Positions 40,961 through 41,431 of a stretch of 41,431 nucleotides of DNA are shown in pieces (the stretch's first letter is position 1; each line of letters starts with the position of its first letter). A program made the position numbers and the translations under genes. This DNA is from Porogramme epimiltina (Eukaryota > Basidiomycota > Agaricomycetes > Polyporales > Polyporaceae), in contig FTLJ01000531.1 in the NCBI GenBank assembly GCA_900155495.1, forward strand, positions 1 to 41,431. The letters run 5' to 3'. A model generated the notes under the pieces. That model searched no databases, was not told where the DNA came from, and saw only the letters and a program-made list of their open reading frames with translations.

Positions 40961-41431
40961 AGGGGAGCGGTGTGTGGTATAGACGACTCTGTTAGATGAC
41001 ATTGCTAGATGACTCTGCTAGATGACTCTGGGCGGTGACTCTAGAGGCTGTCTATAATCCAGAATACGAGGCCGGTCTGGCCGTGTAATCGATGCAGGCG
41101 GGCGGGCGTGTGCAGCGCCGGGTCTGAATTGGATGCCGAAACGGTGTTGTGCCGGCGTCGGTGTGGCTGGGACGGGCGTCTGGCCCGATCTGGGGCGGAG
41201 CGAGCGACTGGAAAGAGAAGTGCCGTCAGTTAATTCAACGCTAAATGACAGAACGAGGCGGCGAAGGATCGACGAAGCTCGTCTCATGTTCACGCCCGTC
41301 TGTGCCCGGTCTTGTCTCGCGTCCCGCTCTCTCTCCTCTTCTTCCCTCTTCTCCCTCTTCTCCCCGCCTCCCGCTCCTTCCCCCCGCCCCTCCTTCTTCC
41401 CTGCCTTCCTCCTCCCCCTCCCCTTATGCCG
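40961..41431. other. 3' flank of the aminotransferase gene and CT-rich leader of a following gene
   Basis: After the stop codon come a 13-base tandem repeat (40978-41042, listed separately) and unremarkable sequence. From 41321 to the window end the plus strand is almost pure pyrimidine, which in this genome precedes start codons, so a plus-strand gene probably begins just beyond the window. Confidence 0.4.
40978..41042. repeat. 13-base tandem repeat, five copies
   Basis: Five consecutive 13-base units start at 40978, 40991, 41004, 41017 and 41030. Units three and four are identical (GCTAGATGACTCT); the others differ by several substitutions but keep the GAC core in register. The array starts 18 bases after the aminotransferase stop codon, so it is likely transcribed in its 3' untranslated region. 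Confidence 0.75.

Noticed and set aside
1..41431. Search for tRNA/rRNA genes, transposons, CRISPR-like arrays, viral insertions or a secondary-metabolite cluster.
   Set aside because: I saw no tRNA T-loop/anticodon arrangement, no transposase, reverse transcriptase or terminal repeats, no spaced repeat array and no backbone synthase; the genes are ordinary nuclear fungal genes.

Overview
The window is nuclear DNA of a filamentous basidiomycete, most likely a wood- or litter-decaying Agaricomycete. The basis is GC-rich coding DNA, genes broken by many short introns (mostly 50-65 bases, GTRNGT donors, YAG acceptors), a GH74 xyloglucanase with a fungal CBM1, and an Agaricomycete-type divergent protein-kinase-fold protein. 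I see no virus, transposon, CRISPR array, tRNA or rRNA gene. Exon models were assembled by hand; each kept an open frame across all joins and its exon lengths sum to a whole number of codons.

Layout. 1-5.7 kb: a Golgi TVP23 protein (minus, 3' end off the window), divergent from a polytopic membrane protein, then a leucine-rich-repeat protein. 5.8-8.7 kb: a secreted GH74-CBM1 xyloglucanase (minus). 10.0-13.1 kb: a kinase-fold protein lacking the catalytic Asp, with a long disordered tail. 14.8-17.1 kb: an amino-acid permease. 17.1-20.1 kb: a 3-kb very GC-rich gap without a convincing gene. 20.2-25.5 kb: a large LRR-DH-PH Rho exchange factor. 26.0-27.6 kb: a thaumatin-like protein (minus) with a Ser/Thr tail and predicted GPI signal. 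28.2-29.4 kb: an SLC25A39/40 (MTM1)-type mitochondrial carrier. 29.5-32.6 kb (minus): the vacuolar SNARE VAM7 and the AMPK gamma subunit SNF4. 33.0-35.1 kb: an SSH4-like SPRY adaptor of the Rsp5 ubiquitin ligase. 35.7-36.3 kb: a small single-pass membrane protein (minus). 36.8-38.9 kb: cytosolic aspartyl-tRNA synthetase (minus), divergent from mitochondrial aspartate aminotransferase (39.2-41.0 kb).

The genes are mainly housekeeping and nutrient-handling functions. Several fit one theme by known biology (SNF4 energy sensing, SSH4 permease sorting, VAM7 vacuole fusion, TVP23 Golgi traffic, an amino-acid permease), but nothing shows that they form one system. The observations most worth a second look are the GPI-type tail on the thaumatin-like protein, four very small exons, the apparent pseudokinase, four cysteines in the matrix loop of the MTM1-like carrier, the AspRS/AAT head-to-head pair and a 13-base tandem repeat just after the AAT stop codon.
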